The position numbers were made by a program, and so were the translations under genes. A DNA stretch of 64,000 nt. It comes from Candidatus Syntrophosphaera thermopropionivorans (GTDB lineage: Bacteria; Cloacimonadota; Cloacimonadia; Cloacimonadales; Cloacimonadaceae). The stretch is from NCBI RefSeq assembly GCF_004353895.1, contig NZ_SMOG01000001.1, positions 62,001 to 126,000 on the forward strand, written 5' to 3'. The first letter of the stretch is position 1. Each line of letters starts with the position of its first letter. Under the pieces are notes generated by a model that had not been told where the DNA came from, made no database searches, and saw nothing but the letters and a program-made list of their open reading frames with translations. Shown in pieces: positions 43,047-52,539 of the stretch.

Positions 43047-45549
43047 TTAATTCCTGCAAAAGAGCAATAGAATATTCTTTTGCGCCAACCCCATTTTCTG
43101 CCACAGGTCCAACACAGGAAGGACAACCTTCTTTACAGGGACATTGAGACACCAAATCTAAGGCAGCTTCCAGAAGTTGGGTATGGAGGTCATAAAGTTT
43201 ACGGGAAAGACCAATACCACCTGAAATATTATCGTAAATAAGTATAATCGGATTATTCTGAGTAAGAACTGACTTATCTTCACAAAATACATCCAGGTCC
43301 TGACGGTCGCACATCAAAAAGAAGGGTGCAAGATTCACTAAGAGATAGCCTGTAGCGGTAATTCCATTTTGTATCTGAACGGTTAATTCAGCTAAACGAT
43401 GGCATTTTGGGCATAATGTTAATAAGTTAGAAGGGTTATTTGCCTCTTCTGGATTGTCAAATTTGCGAAAGGGAATGATATGATGAATGTGATGAGGAAT
43501 GTCTTTTTCCAGTGCACCACAATGTTGACAGCGATAGCCATCTCTTTTTCTGATAGCTTTAGTTATCTCTTGCCAGTTTTTACCATAGTCATTTGGCTCT
43601 GAATTCCATAAGCCCTGTTCTTTTACTGCATCTACAATTTGCGGAGAAATTCCCATCCACCAGGCAATAGTTTCCAGTTTAGTCGGAGGTAAATCCAGTT
43701 CTACCCATTCTAAAACTTCCTGATTAAAGAATCTTAACTTTTTAAAGCCAGTAATGGTTGTGGTTACTGTCACCTGTCCAAAGTATTTATCTGAGCCTCC
43801 ACAATTTTCCTTTTTTAAAAGATTTTTGCATTCTATAAAGGTTTGGCGTGTAGCCTGAGTAAAATAGTTTACTTGAACAGGTTTGACTTCTGCTTTATTA
43901 TGCTCCAAATCAAGGTTAGTGACCTGCCAGGTGTCACCTTTATCCAGATAAATTGCTTGTGGATGAACCATCCACATTGCGCTGGCAGAATCAACTGTTC
44001 CAATAACTTCATTATTAGAGATTATCTCTACTTGGCTGGAAAGATTGCGAAGTGACACTTCTGCCGCGGGATAGGTTTCAGGAGCACAGATATAGCGATC
44101 ATTAGCTTTTCTTATTTTTCCTTCTTGAAGTAAAACCTGAAGATAGGGGAAAATATGTTCACTGCCCAGACTTCCAAAACCTTCATTTTCCATCAAAGCA
44201 AGGTCCTGGATTGCGCATAGTAGCTGACTCTGTAGTATTTCAGAATGGTCAGGAGAGATAAGTGCATTTTCCGGATTGTTTTCAAAGAGATATTCTGGAT
44301 GCTGACAGATATATTGGTCTAAAGGATTAGCTCCAGCAATCAAGATAGCAAGTGCGGTATTATTTTTTCTTCCTGCTCTTCCAGCTTGCTGACGAGTGGC
44401 AGCGATAGTTCCAGGATAGGTATTCATAAACACAGCATCCAAACCACCTATATCAATTCCCAGTTCTAAGGCATTAGTAGATATAACCAGTTTGATTTTC
44501 CCTTCCCTTAAATCTTTTTCTATTTCTCTTCTGTGTTCTGCTAAGTATCCACTTCTATAACTTCTTATCTTTTCTTTATAACTTTCATCTTTAATAAGGT
44601 AAAGATAGATTATCTCTACATTTCTTCTGGAACCACAAAAAAGGATAGCCTGCCCTTTATGCTGTAACCAATTTTTGGCTAATATAGTAGATTCCATTAA
44701 AGCGCTTCTTCTGATTCCTAAAGCATAATCTACTATAGGAGGATTTATAATGAAGAATAACCTTTTGCTATGAGGAGAAGAGTCTTTGTATACCAGATGA
44801 ACAGGTTCTTCCAGTAAGGTTTCAGTTAGTTCTTTGGCATTAGCAACAGTGGCAGAAGTGCAAATAAATTGAGGAGAGCTTCCATAAAATTCGCAAATCC
44901 TTTTTAAACGACGGATTACATTAGCAAAATGCGAACCGAACACTCCCCTATAAATATGGACTTCATCCAGAACTATCCATTTCAAATTGGCAAAGAAATT
45001 ACTCCAGAGTGAATGATTGGGTAAAATTGCCAGATGTAGCATATCGGGATTGGAAAAAATTAGATGGGATTTATTTCGGATATTTCTTCGCACCCCAACT
45101 TCAGTATCTCCATCGTATATTCCTGTGTAAATAGAAGGTATATGTGGGTTTTCTTTTAATAATCCCAGAATTAATTCCTGCATCTTTTGCTTCTGGTCTT
45201 GAGCTAAGGCTTTAGTTGGGAAAAGAAGCAAGGCTCTACTTTTAGGAGAAGTTAGCAAAGTTTGCAGGATAGGGAATTGATAACAGAGACTTTTACCACT
45301 GGCTACACCAGTAGTTACAACCATATTCTCACCCTTCAATGCTGTTTCAATAGCTTCTTTTTGATGAGCATAGAGCTTAGTTATCCCTCCTTTACTAAGC
45401 ATTGAAAGTAAATAAGGATTGCTTTGCGAAGGAAAATCTGCCCAGATAGCATCTTTTGCTTCAAGTTCCTGCTGTGCAACTATCTGATTTCTGAATTTCT
45501 CATCGGTCAGTAGTGAGTAAATAAAAGCTTCTATATCAACAGAGAGCAT
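43024..45549 (-). CDS. DEAD/DEAH helicase (MrfA/YprA-like, DUF1998) with an HNH insertion
   Basis: Superfamily 2 helicase. From ATG 45549 (841 residues; a TTG at 45561 is less likely) it shows TTGVASGKSLCYQ (Walker A, about 79-91), VLDEVHIYRG (motif II), SATVANAKE (motif III) and QAGRAGRKN (motif VI). The C-terminal region has IILIYDNISGGIGLS and the four-Cys cluster CPCKEGCPSCVGP that defines the DUF1998/MrfA type, a repair helicase family. Between them, at about 650-715, lies a complete HNH domain: RCQHC, HHIHHIIPFR, NNPSNLLTLCPKCHR. That insertion is not part of the MrfA layout I know, where the nuclease MrfB is a separate protein. This suggests a helicase-nuclease fusion. Confidence 0.88.
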   Translation of the reverse strand: MLSVDIEAFIYSLLTDEKFRNQIVAQQELEAKDAIWADFPSQSNPYLLSMLSKGGITKLYAHQKEAIETALKGENMVVTTGVASGKSLCYQFPILQTLLTSPKSRALLLFPTKALAQDQKQKMQELILGLLKENPHIPSIYTGIYDGDTEVGVRRNIRNKSHLIFSNPDMLHLAILPNHSLWSNFFANLKWIVLDEVHIYRGVFGSHFANVIRRLKRICEFYGSSPQFICTSATVANAKELTETLLEEPVHLVYKDSSPHSKRLFFIINPPIVDYALGIRRSALMESTILAKNWLQHKGQAILFCGSRRNVEIIYLYLIKDESYKEKIRSYRSGYLAEHRREIEKDLREGKIKLVISTNALELGIDIGGLDAVFMNTYPGTIAATRQQAGRAGRKNNTALAILIAGANPLDQYICQHPEYLFENNPENALISPDHSEILQSQLLCAIQDLALMENEGFGSLGSEHIFPYLQVLLQEGKIRKANDRYICAPETYPAAEVSLRNLSSQVEIISNNEVIGTVDSASAMWMVHPQAIYLDKGDTWQVTNLDLEHNKAEVKPVQVNYFTQATRQTFIECKNLLKKENCGGSDKYFGQVTVTTTITGFKKLRFFNQEVLEWVELDLPPTKLETIAWWMGISPQIVDAVKEQGLWNSEPNDYGKNWQEITKAIRKRDGYRCQHCGALEKDIPHHIHHIIPFRKFDNPEEANNPSNLLTLCPKCHRLAELTVQIQNGITATGYLLVNLAPFFLMCDRQDLDVFCEDKSVLTQNNPIILIYDNISGGIGLSRKLYDLHTQLLEAALDLVSQCPCKEGCPSCVGPVAENGVGAKEYSIALLQELIKNLPDR

Positions 45550-45557
45550 TTTATCCT

Positions 45558-47549
45558 TCAAGGAAGAATAACCGCTTTTCTCTGGAACTTTCCTTTTGCT
45601 GATTCCAGATTTATAAGATAGATTCCCGCAGCAAGCTCTGGAAGATACTTATTTTTTTCAAATTCAGTCACTTGCTTAACACTTATCAATTTCCTGCCTC
45701 TGATATCATATATCTCTATGTTAAAAGGAACTTTATTATAACTGGAAACAGTAAAATTACCCCGAGCTGGATTGGGATAGACTAAGAAGCGGGAAGAAGA
45801 TATAACCTCATCATTTATTGCAACATAACCTCCTTCACCTGTAATGATAATATCATCCAGATAAAGTGCCAGGGCATCCCAGGATACACAATTAAAGGCA
45901 AGATAGACAAATTGATTTTCCCAGGTCCTTAAATCAAGAGTATATTCTGTCCATTCTGCTGGTACTGAAATCCAGTTTCCTGTATGAAGTGGCTGGAAAT
46001 GAGAAAGATTGGTATCAGTGTTAGAAATTACAACCTTCAATCTTTCCAGACCATAGTCAGAAGTATGAGAACGAGCCCAGAACTTAAGTTGGGGATTGTT
46101 ACCTAAGAATAATTGAGGTGAAATGAGCCAATCATTGTTGGGAGGATTGACACTGGCTAAAGAAGCTAACATTGCTGAGCCACTATGAGGTTGTATTATA
46201 GTCAATGGGGGCGTAGTCAATAAGGGGAAGAAGGAAATCCAGCTATGAGTTTGTCCTTCACCTGGAAAATCTATTTCCTGCCAATTCCAGGTTTCCGATA
46301 AATCTATATCCAGATTCTGCCATTGAGCGATACTTCCACTAAAAGGAGAGCATTCCTCAAAACTTTCTTCCAGAATAAGATGAGGTATGTTTTCAGGGAT
46401 ATGGACAGTAACCGTGTTGGACGGAGCCGATATTTCACCGATAGCATTTTCTGCTCTAACATTATAGTAATAGGTCTGTCCAACACAGACTTCTGTATCC
46501 TGATAGGATAAATTATAAGACACAGCAAAGAAATTCCCATTTTTGTAAATCCTATAAAGAATAGGATTCCCATTTTGGGGAGGTTCCCAGTTTAATTCCA
46601 CTCTCCCGGAAATATAGTATCCACTAAGATTTTGAGGTGCTCCAATTCCCAGCCCTGCTGTGGTAAAAGACCAGATAGGACCAGAATAGGTGTTTTCGCC
46701 TTGATGAGCAATGACTTGCCAGTAATAAGTGTGCCAAAGCTGAAAGGGTTCATAGGGATACCATTCTGTAGTGTTTAAGTTTTGTGCCAGCAGGGTCAAA
46801 TTATCAATACTTGTCCCTAGATACAGGTCAAAAGAGCTGGCAGAACTTTGCCAGGATAAACCTGTGTTTATAGAGATTCCGGTAGCACCATTAGCAGGAA
46901 CTGGCTGAGTGGGAAGATAACCTGTACTGGTAAATTCCAATTTAACATTAGGATAGGCATTCCGTGCAAAGAAAAAGTTTTCTATAGGCGGAACAGGAGG
47001 ATTGGCTGGATCTGGATTAATATTTATATCTGTATAGACAATACCACGAACTTCTGGAGCAGCAGTGCATAGAAATTCATCGGAAGTGGAACTTCCACCA
47101 GGACTATTTTCATCCACTGCGATAAGTAAGTTTTCTTCATTATTAAAATAGAATGGAGTGGTAAAATTAATTTGTAACCAACCCTCACCTGGTAAACCTC
47201 CAGAAAAGTTTGTATTAGTTAAAACTCCATCGTAAACGAGGATTAAGCTATCTATCGGAACAAAGGTGGATAAGGTTTGACGAGAAGTGTGACCTAACCA
47301 GACTTTCCATTCCCCATTATATTGTAAAAAATGATTACTAACTATGTTGTACTGAAAAGATATAGAACTTATATTTCCCGCTCTATTGATTAGTGTGGCT
47401 GGGTATACCTGTTGAGAATAGCTATAAGAACGAAAAGCTTCAATCGGTAAACTCTGATTGGTCAAAGTTCCATTGCCTACTTGGATGATTTCTGCTTCCA
47501 AAAATGAAAAAAGAAATATAAAAATAAATATTAAAACTAGTTTCTGCAT
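45558..47549 (-). CDS. Large secreted protein with FN3, choice-of-anchor-J-like and C-terminal sorting domains
   Basis: From ATG 47549 (663 residues; a TTG at 47573 is less likely). The signal peptide is MQKLVLIFIFIFLFSFLEA. An N-terminal beta domain with WLGHTSRQTLSTFVP is followed by two FN3-like domains (about 215-400, with ELNWEPPQNGNPILYRIYKN). A choice-of-anchor/MAM-like jelly roll runs about 405-580, with EESFEECSPFSGSI, NNDWLISPQLFLG and LDDIIITGEGG. The C-terminal type IX/FlgD-like sorting domain begins FLVYPNPARGNFTVSSY and ends GKFQRKAVILP. No catalytic site is visible, so an adhesion or surface role is likely. It lies directly upstream of the helicase gene. Confidence 0.85.
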   Translation of the reverse strand: MQKLVLIFIFIFLFSFLEAEIIQVGNGTLTNQSLPIEAFRSYSYSQQVYPATLINRAGNISSISFQYNIVSNHFLQYNGEWKVWLGHTSRQTLSTFVPIDSLILVYDGVLTNTNFSGGLPGEGWLQINFTTPFYFNNEENLLIAVDENSPGGSSTSDEFLCTAAPEVRGIVYTDININPDPANPPVPPIENFFFARNAYPNVKLEFTSTGYLPTQPVPANGATGISINTGLSWQSSASSFDLYLGTSIDNLTLLAQNLNTTEWYPYEPFQLWHTYYWQVIAHQGENTYSGPIWSFTTAGLGIGAPQNLSGYYISGRVELNWEPPQNGNPILYRIYKNGNFFAVSYNLSYQDTEVCVGQTYYYNVRAENAIGEISAPSNTVTVHIPENIPHLILEESFEECSPFSGSIAQWQNLDIDLSETWNWQEIDFPGEGQTHSWISFFPLLTTPPLTIIQPHSGSAMLASLASVNPPNNDWLISPQLFLGNNPQLKFWARSHTSDYGLERLKVVISNTDTNLSHFQPLHTGNWISVPAEWTEYTLDLRTWENQFVYLAFNCVSWDALALYLDDIIITGEGGYVAINDEVISSSRFLVYPNPARGNFTVSSYNKVPFNIEIYDIRGRKLISVKQVTEFEKNKYLPELAAGIYLINLESAKGKFQRKAVILP

Positions 47550-47972
47550 AAATCTTTTATCCTCTATGCACAAATCATTATGGTATCGTCATTATGGAAT
47601 AGTATCTCACAGGAAATATGAGGTAGTATTTGTTTTAAACTGCTTTGAAATTCTTCTATTGAGTCTAAGTGACTGTTAGTTAACTCTCTTGATTTTATTA
47701 AACTAATCCCTGGCATCTTTTACCTTCATTATATTTTCATTTTTTTAATCCTTTACTAATTGAGGTATAAAATGTCAATAGCGATTTTGCTTTATGTTGC
47801 AATATCAGAAATTAGGGCATTACTATTTATCATTTTAAATCGTTATGAAGCAGAAAAAGATATTAGTTTTTAAAAGATAATCTGCAGTAAACTGCTTATA
47901 AGTGGAGTCTTGACAAATGATTGATTTTATTTATTAGTCTCTAAAAGAGAAATAAATTACTGTTGAGGAAAA
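47550..47972. other. Divergent intergenic region with hydF promoter
   Basis: About 420 bases with no supported gene. TTGACA (47910-47915), 16 bases, TATTAG (47932-47937) is a plausible promoter 35 bases before hydF. Promoter signals for the minus-strand secreted protein could not be placed. Confidence 0.5.
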
Positions 47973-49184
47973 ATGAGTAGTACACCTCGTGGAGAAAGAC
48001 TGATTATAACCTTGCTGGGAAATCGCAATTCCGGTAAGTCCAGCCTTATAAATGCTTTAACAAATCAGGAAATAGCTATTGTTTCTGAGGTCCCAGGAAC
48101 AACTACAGATCCCGTAGCTAAACGCTATGAACTGCTTCCTTTGGGTCCTGTGACTTTCTATGACACCGCAGGATTGGATGATATGGGAGAATTGGGAGAA
48201 AAGAGAATTAGAGCCGCTTATAAGGTGCTTTTTAAGACAGATATGGCAATCTTTGTTAATGATGGTAGTCCTTTTCAGGAAAATGAATTGAAAGCTTTGC
48301 AAAGATTAAAAGAGATGAAACTTCCGGTTCTCGTTATCTTTAATAAATCAGACCTCAGAAAACCCCATCAAAATAATATAGAATTTTGCCAGAAAAATGA
48401 TTTAGCCTGGATTTCTGTTTCAGCAAAAACAAAAGAAAATATTACTTTAGCTAAAGAAAAAATTATTGAACTGGCACCTTCTTACTTCAAAGAAGAGCGA
48501 CCATTGGTCAGAGATATCGTTCATTCTGGAGATAGAGTTATTCTGGTTACACCTATAGATTCTTCTGCACCAAAAGGAAGATTGATCCTTCCTCAAGTGC
48601 AAGTTTTACGTGATTTGCTGGATAGTGGAGCAGTAACAACAGTGGTGAGAGAATTTGAATTAAACAAGGCTTTGAAAGCTTTAAAAAGTGAACCTGATTT
48701 AGTTATTACCGATTCGCAAGTTATCCAGAAAGTGGTAAATCAGCTTCCCCCTCAAGTTCCTTTGACGACTTTTTCTATCCTTTTCGCAAGATATAAGGGG
48801 GATTTGGAAGCACTAATTAAAGGTTGTCAGAAGATTGATGAGCTAAAAGACGGAGACCGAATATTAATTGCAGAAGCTTGTTCCCATCATCCTCAGCAAG
48901 ATGATATTGGTAGAATGAAAATCCCTAATTGGTTGAAAAACTATACTCAAAAAGATTTAAACTTTGATATAGCTGCCGGAAGTGACTTTCCTGATAACCT
49001 GGAAGATTATGCACTCATTATACATTGTGGTGCTTGTATGCTTAATCAGAAAGAGATGAATAATAGAATCCGGGAAGCAGAAAGAAGAGGAGTTCCTATA
49101 ACCAATTATGGACTCGCTATATCCAAATTGCACGGATATTTTGAACGCACCATTGCTCCTTTGAAAATTCCCTTTAGAGCATAG
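47973..49184 (+). CDS. hydF: [FeFe]-hydrogenase H-cluster maturation GTPase HydF
   Basis: Scaffold GTPase for assembly of the di-iron subcluster of [FeFe]-hydrogenase. A 403-residue protein: an N-terminal GTPase with GNRNSGKSS at 16-24 (P-loop), VPGTTTDPV (switch/G2) and DTAGLDD (G3). A dimerisation domain follows. The C-terminal cluster domain has EACSHHPQQDDIGR and IIHCGACMLNQKEM, giving the C-x-H-x(n)-H-C-x2-C ligand set. This indicates H2 metabolism by fermentation or syntrophy. hydE, hydG and hydA are not in the window. GAGG precedes the ATG. Confidence 0.95.
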   Translation: MSSTPRGERLIITLLGNRNSGKSSLINALTNQEIAIVSEVPGTTTDPVAKRYELLPLGPVTFYDTAGLDDMGELGEKRIRAAYKVLFKTDMAIFVNDGSPFQENELKALQRLKEMKLPVLVIFNKSDLRKPHQNNIEFCQKNDLAWISVSAKTKENITLAKEKIIELAPSYFKEERPLVRDIVHSGDRVILVTPIDSSAPKGRLILPQVQVLRDLLDSGAVTTVVREFELNKALKALKSEPDLVITDSQVIQKVVNQLPPQVPLTTFSILFARYKGDLEALIKGCQKIDELKDGDRILIAEACSHHPQQDDIGRMKIPNWLKNYTQKDLNFDIAAGSDFPDNLEDYALIIHCGACMLNQKEMNNRIREAERRGVPITNYGLAISKLHGYFERTIAPLKIPFRA

Positions 49185-49625
49185 TTAATCTTCTTATTAT
49201 TCAATATATTATCTTCATCTTTTATATAACACCATCTTTTACCAAAGATAGAGTCAAGCGTTAATCACTTCTTAATCAAGCGTTAATATATAAAGACTTG
49301 ATTAACGCTTGATTAAGACTTGATACCAGGAAAGAACTAAGAGCTGGCTAAAGTTTAAGGTACGAACGGATAGAATTTTGAAGTTGAAAAAATAAGTATA
49401 AAGTATAATTTTTTAGGGCAAAACTAACGGGTTTCAATAGATTCAATTTTAATCTCGCATCTATTCTACAAATCAGGGATAATTTAACATTTATGCAGGG
49501 CAAAAAGCAAATAAACGGATGCTTTTTTTCAATACTAAATTAATATATCAGGCAAAAAGGATAGATTTAGAAATACAAGGTGGTAAATAATCGCATAACT
49601 AAAGAAGATTTAAGGGATTTGAAAG
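49185..49625. other. Intergenic region between hydF and the MFS gene
   Basis: About 440 bases with no gene. It contains the 11-bp-phased palindromic array at 49254-49330 (see separate entry); the remaining sequence is AT-rich and unremarkable. Confidence 0.55.
49254..49330. repeat. 11-bp-phased palindromic array (array 3)
   Basis: Seven consecutive 11-base cells: TCAAGCGTTAA, TCACTTCTTAA, TCAAGCGTTAA (49254-49286), a spacer TATATAAAGAC (49287-49297), then TTGATTAACGC, TTGATTAAGAC and TTGATACCAGG (49298-49330). The second half is the reverse complement of the first, so TCTTAATCAAGCGTTAAT (49270-49287) and ATTAACGCTTGATTAAGA (49301-49318) form an 18-bp perfect inverted repeat. No T run follows, so a simple terminator is unlikely. 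CAGGAAAGAA follows at 49326, as after array 1. Confidence 0.85.
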
Positions 49626-50995
49626 TTGGGAAGGAAGAAAGAAAAAAACACTAAAAAACAGAATTTAATACAGCAGAAGAAGTTCTTGATTTCGCGCACT
49701 TATCGCGTTTCCATCAAAGAAGGTATTTTTGCTCAGATTTATGGAAACCTGGCTAATATAGGAAGCAGTTTTATCACTAAATTTATGGTACTTTTAGGTG
49801 CCACTCCTATGCAATTTAGTATACTAAGTTCCCTCGGACAGGTCTCTGCTGTATTTCAACCTTTGGGGGTGGCATTAACCCATAGATTAAAGAAAAGAAA
49901 GAAAGTCTGTATCTGGGTTACGGGCATTGGCAGATTTCTAAGTTTTTTCATAGGAGCAGCCTGGTTTTTTCTGATAGAAGGATAGGAATCATCTATCTTC
50001 TTATTTTACTCTTTGTTAGTGCAAGCTTACAAGCCATTGGTGGCAATATATGGATAGCCTGGGTCAGCGATTTAATTCCTCAAAACATTAGAGGTCGTTT
50101 TTTTGCCCGTAGAAATCAGATTCTTTCTTTTGCTGGATTGATAGCTGGATACTTTTTTGGTTACTGCACGGATTTATTTGAAAAAAAAGGAAGACCTTTA
50201 TCAGGATTGTTCCATAATCCAGAGGTTATCTTTAATAGGCAAAATCAACCTCTCTTTCTTATTTTAGTATTTATCATTGCAACTGTTTTAGGAATCATTG
50301 GTCTATTTATTTTAAATAAGCAACCAGATAGAATGTATAGGATGCAATCCGATTGGGCTTTGCGCGAGAAATTTTTTGAAGCTTTTGGGAATAAAAATTT
50401 TAGGAGTTTGCTATTTTTTGGTATCTGGTGGATGTTAGCAACTGGTGTAGGTAGTGCTTTTTGGGGACCCTTTATGCTAAAAAAACTGCAAATGAGTATG
50501 CTCCAATTGCAAATATATAATACCCTAAGCATTGTCTCTTCTTTATTGGCTTATCCTTTTTGGGGTAGATTTATTGATAGATATGGTAATAAGACAGCAA
50601 TGAGTATTTGCGTAGCCTTAGGTGGGTTTAATCCAATGCTCTGGCTCTTTTTGACACCGCAAAACTTTTCTCTGTTATGGTTTGAAGCTTTAAGTTCTGG
50701 ATTTATGTGGTCAGGAAATGCTATTGCTACCACCAATTTCTCTTTAGCTATCGCAGGAAAGGGTAAAGAACAGACTTATAGTGCTATTTACGGTGCTTTA
50801 GGTGGTATTGCAATGATGTGTTCCACTCTCTTGACCGGGGTTTTCTTTCCTGCACCCCAAAAATTGGGTAATAGATGGTTAGAACCAGAACAGGTAGTGT
50901 TTGGTATAGGAGGAATTTTAAGATGGTTGAGCATTATACCTCTGTTATTTGTTAGAGAAAAAGTTTATTCTGGTATGAAGAAAAAGTATAATTAA
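49626..50995 (+). pseudogene. MFS-type transporter interrupted by a frameshift
   Basis: Two frames together encode one 12-span transporter of about 455 residues. The first (TTG 49626 to TAG 49985) covers the basic N-terminus and first spans, ending RFLSFFIGAAWFFLIEG. The second continues at about 49985 as IGIIYLLILLFVSASLQAIG and IAWVSDLIPQNIRGRFFARR, reaching the MFS loop 2-3-like motif, then the rest to 50995 with PFWGRFIDRYGNKTAMSI. A one-base loss near 49965-49985, close to a run of six T, explains the break. It may be a true pseudogene, a phase-variable or slippage site, or a sequencing error. Substrate unknown. The start codon is uncertain. Confidence 0.75.
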
Positions 50996-51353
50996 ATGAC
51001 ATAACTCAATTATATTATTTATGAGCTTATACGATTTATATTGTAAAACTAAATGCTATTTCTATATTAGAGTAAACTCACCAGTGTTGAGATAGTGAGA
51101 AAAAAATGTGGAAAATCCTGATGAATATTGGTTGAAAGAGTAAGTGAAAAAAGAGTTCTATTTAATGGCTAAAGAATTAGATATAGCTATTTTAATTGAC
51201 AAAAAATTATATAGTTAAGATGAGGTTCAAAACAAATAAAATATGATATGCAAAAGCACATAATCCTGAATAAAAAGTGGGAGAAGAATTATTTTTTATC
51301 TATCTCCCCGGATAAAGACACTGTTCTTAGATTTTAAAAGGAAGGAAAAAGTA
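50996..51353. other. Region upstream of the rpmF-plsX-fab operon
   Basis: About 360 AT-rich bases without a gene. TTGACA at 51196-51201 is the most likely -35 of the fatty-acid operon; the best -10 (TAAGAT at 51216) is spaced by only 14 bases, so the promoter is uncertain. The gene for DUF177/YceD, which often precedes rpmF, is absent. Confidence 0.45.
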
Positions 51354-51533
51354 ATGGCAGTTCCAAAGAAAAAAACTTCTAAAGCTCGTAGAGATAAACG
51401 TAGAACTCATAAAGTATTAACTGAACCGACAGTAGTTACCTGTGCAAAATGTGGCGAACCAGTTCGTCCACATCATCTTTGTGAGAAATGTGGAACTTAT
51501 AATGGCAGGCAGATAAAAGCCATTAAGGAGTGA
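51354..51533 (+). CDS. rpmF: 50S ribosomal protein L32
   Basis: A 59-residue protein missed by longer-length cut-offs. It begins MAVPKKKTSKARRDKRRTH, the L32 signature, and has a zinc ribbon CAKC...CEKC (residues about 30-49). It ends AIKE, with the AAGGAG of its last codons serving as the ribosome site for plsX. The rpmF-plsX-fab order is widely conserved. Confidence 0.96.
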   Translation: MAVPKKKTSKARRDKRRTHKVLTEPTVVTCAKCGEPVRPHHLCEKCGTYNGRQIKAIKE

Positions 51534-51534
51534 A

Positions 51535-52533
51535 GTGCGTATAGCAGTTGATGCTTTTGGCACAGATAAAGCACCTTTTCCTGAGGTGGAAGGTTCTATC
51601 CATGCAATTAAAGAAGACCTCTGCAATGAGATAATCCTCGTAGGAGATGAACATATATTGCAAGCTGAACTGGATAAGTATTACTATGACCATAACAGAA
51701 TTAGAATCTATCATGCGAGTGAAAGAATAGAGATGCATGACCATGCCGCAGAGGTAGTTAGAATGAAGAAGGATTCTTCTATGGTAAAGACGGTAGAATT
51801 ACATAAAAATGGAGAAGCTGATGCTGCATTAAGTGCTGGCAATTCTGGAGCTTTTATGGCTGCCTCTTTACTTGCCTATGGCAGAATTAAGGGAGTCTCT
51901 CGTCCTGCTATTGCCGCAGCTCTTCCCACTACCATTGAACAGCCTGCAATTCTACTTGATATGGGCGCTAATGTTGATTGTGATGCTGAAAATCTTCTTC
52001 AATTTGCTCAATTAGGTAGCATTTATTTCACCTATTGTTATCAAAAACCAAATCCCCGCGTAGGTCTCTTAAATATTGGTGAAGAAAGTACTAAAGGTAA
52101 TGCACTTACTCGTGAAGCTTATGAGCTATTAAGTGCAGCGAAAGACCTCAATTTTATCGGTAATATAGAAGGCAAAGAGATACTCAGCGGTAAATTTGAT
52201 GTAATCGTATGTGATGGTTTCGTGGGAAATGTGGTGCTAAAGACTATAGAAGGTGTGGTTAGAGCCGTTTTTGATATGTTAAAGGAGCAACTTGAAAAGG
52301 ATTGGATAGCGAAAATAGGAGCAATATTATCTTTTCCTGCTTATAGTTTTTTGAAGAGAAAACTTGATCATACCGAATTTGGTGGTGCCTTACTTCTGGG
52401 TCTAAATGGCACAAGTATCGTTTGTCATGGTAGTAGTGATGCCAAAGCGATAAAAAATGCTATTCGTTTTGCGGTGAGAACAGTCCAATCTGGATTCGTT
52501 CAACACAGCAAGGATTATTTTAGAGAGAGGTAA
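51535..52533 (+). CDS. plsX: Phosphate acyltransferase PlsX
   Basis: Converts acyl-ACP to acyl phosphate for phospholipid synthesis. A 332-residue protein starting with GTG at 51535 as MRIAVDAFGTDKAP; in most family members this is DAMGGD, so the Met-Gly-Gly is altered here. Further motifs are ALSAGNSGAFMAAS, LLDMGANVDCDAENLLQFA, GLLNIGEESTKGN and VCDGFVGNVVLKT. It lies one base after rpmF and six before fabH. Confidence 0.95.
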   Translation: MRIAVDAFGTDKAPFPEVEGSIHAIKEDLCNEIILVGDEHILQAELDKYYYDHNRIRIYHASERIEMHDHAAEVVRMKKDSSMVKTVELHKNGEADAALSAGNSGAFMAASLLAYGRIKGVSRPAIAAALPTTIEQPAILLDMGANVDCDAENLLQFAQLGSIYFTYCYQKPNPRVGLLNIGEESTKGNALTREAYELLSAAKDLNFIGNIEGKEILSGKFDVIVCDGFVGNVVLKTIEGVVRAVFDMLKEQLEKDWIAKIGAILSFPAYSFLKRKLDHTEFGGALLLGLNGTSIVCHGSSDAKAIKNAIRFAVRTVQSGFVQHSKDYFRER

Positions 52534-52539
52534 AGAATT

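Noticed and set aside
49270-49318. Simple rho-independent terminator for hydF
   Set aside because: The 18-bp stem is not followed by a T run on either strand, and the 11-base phasing of the flanking cells is unexplained by a terminator.
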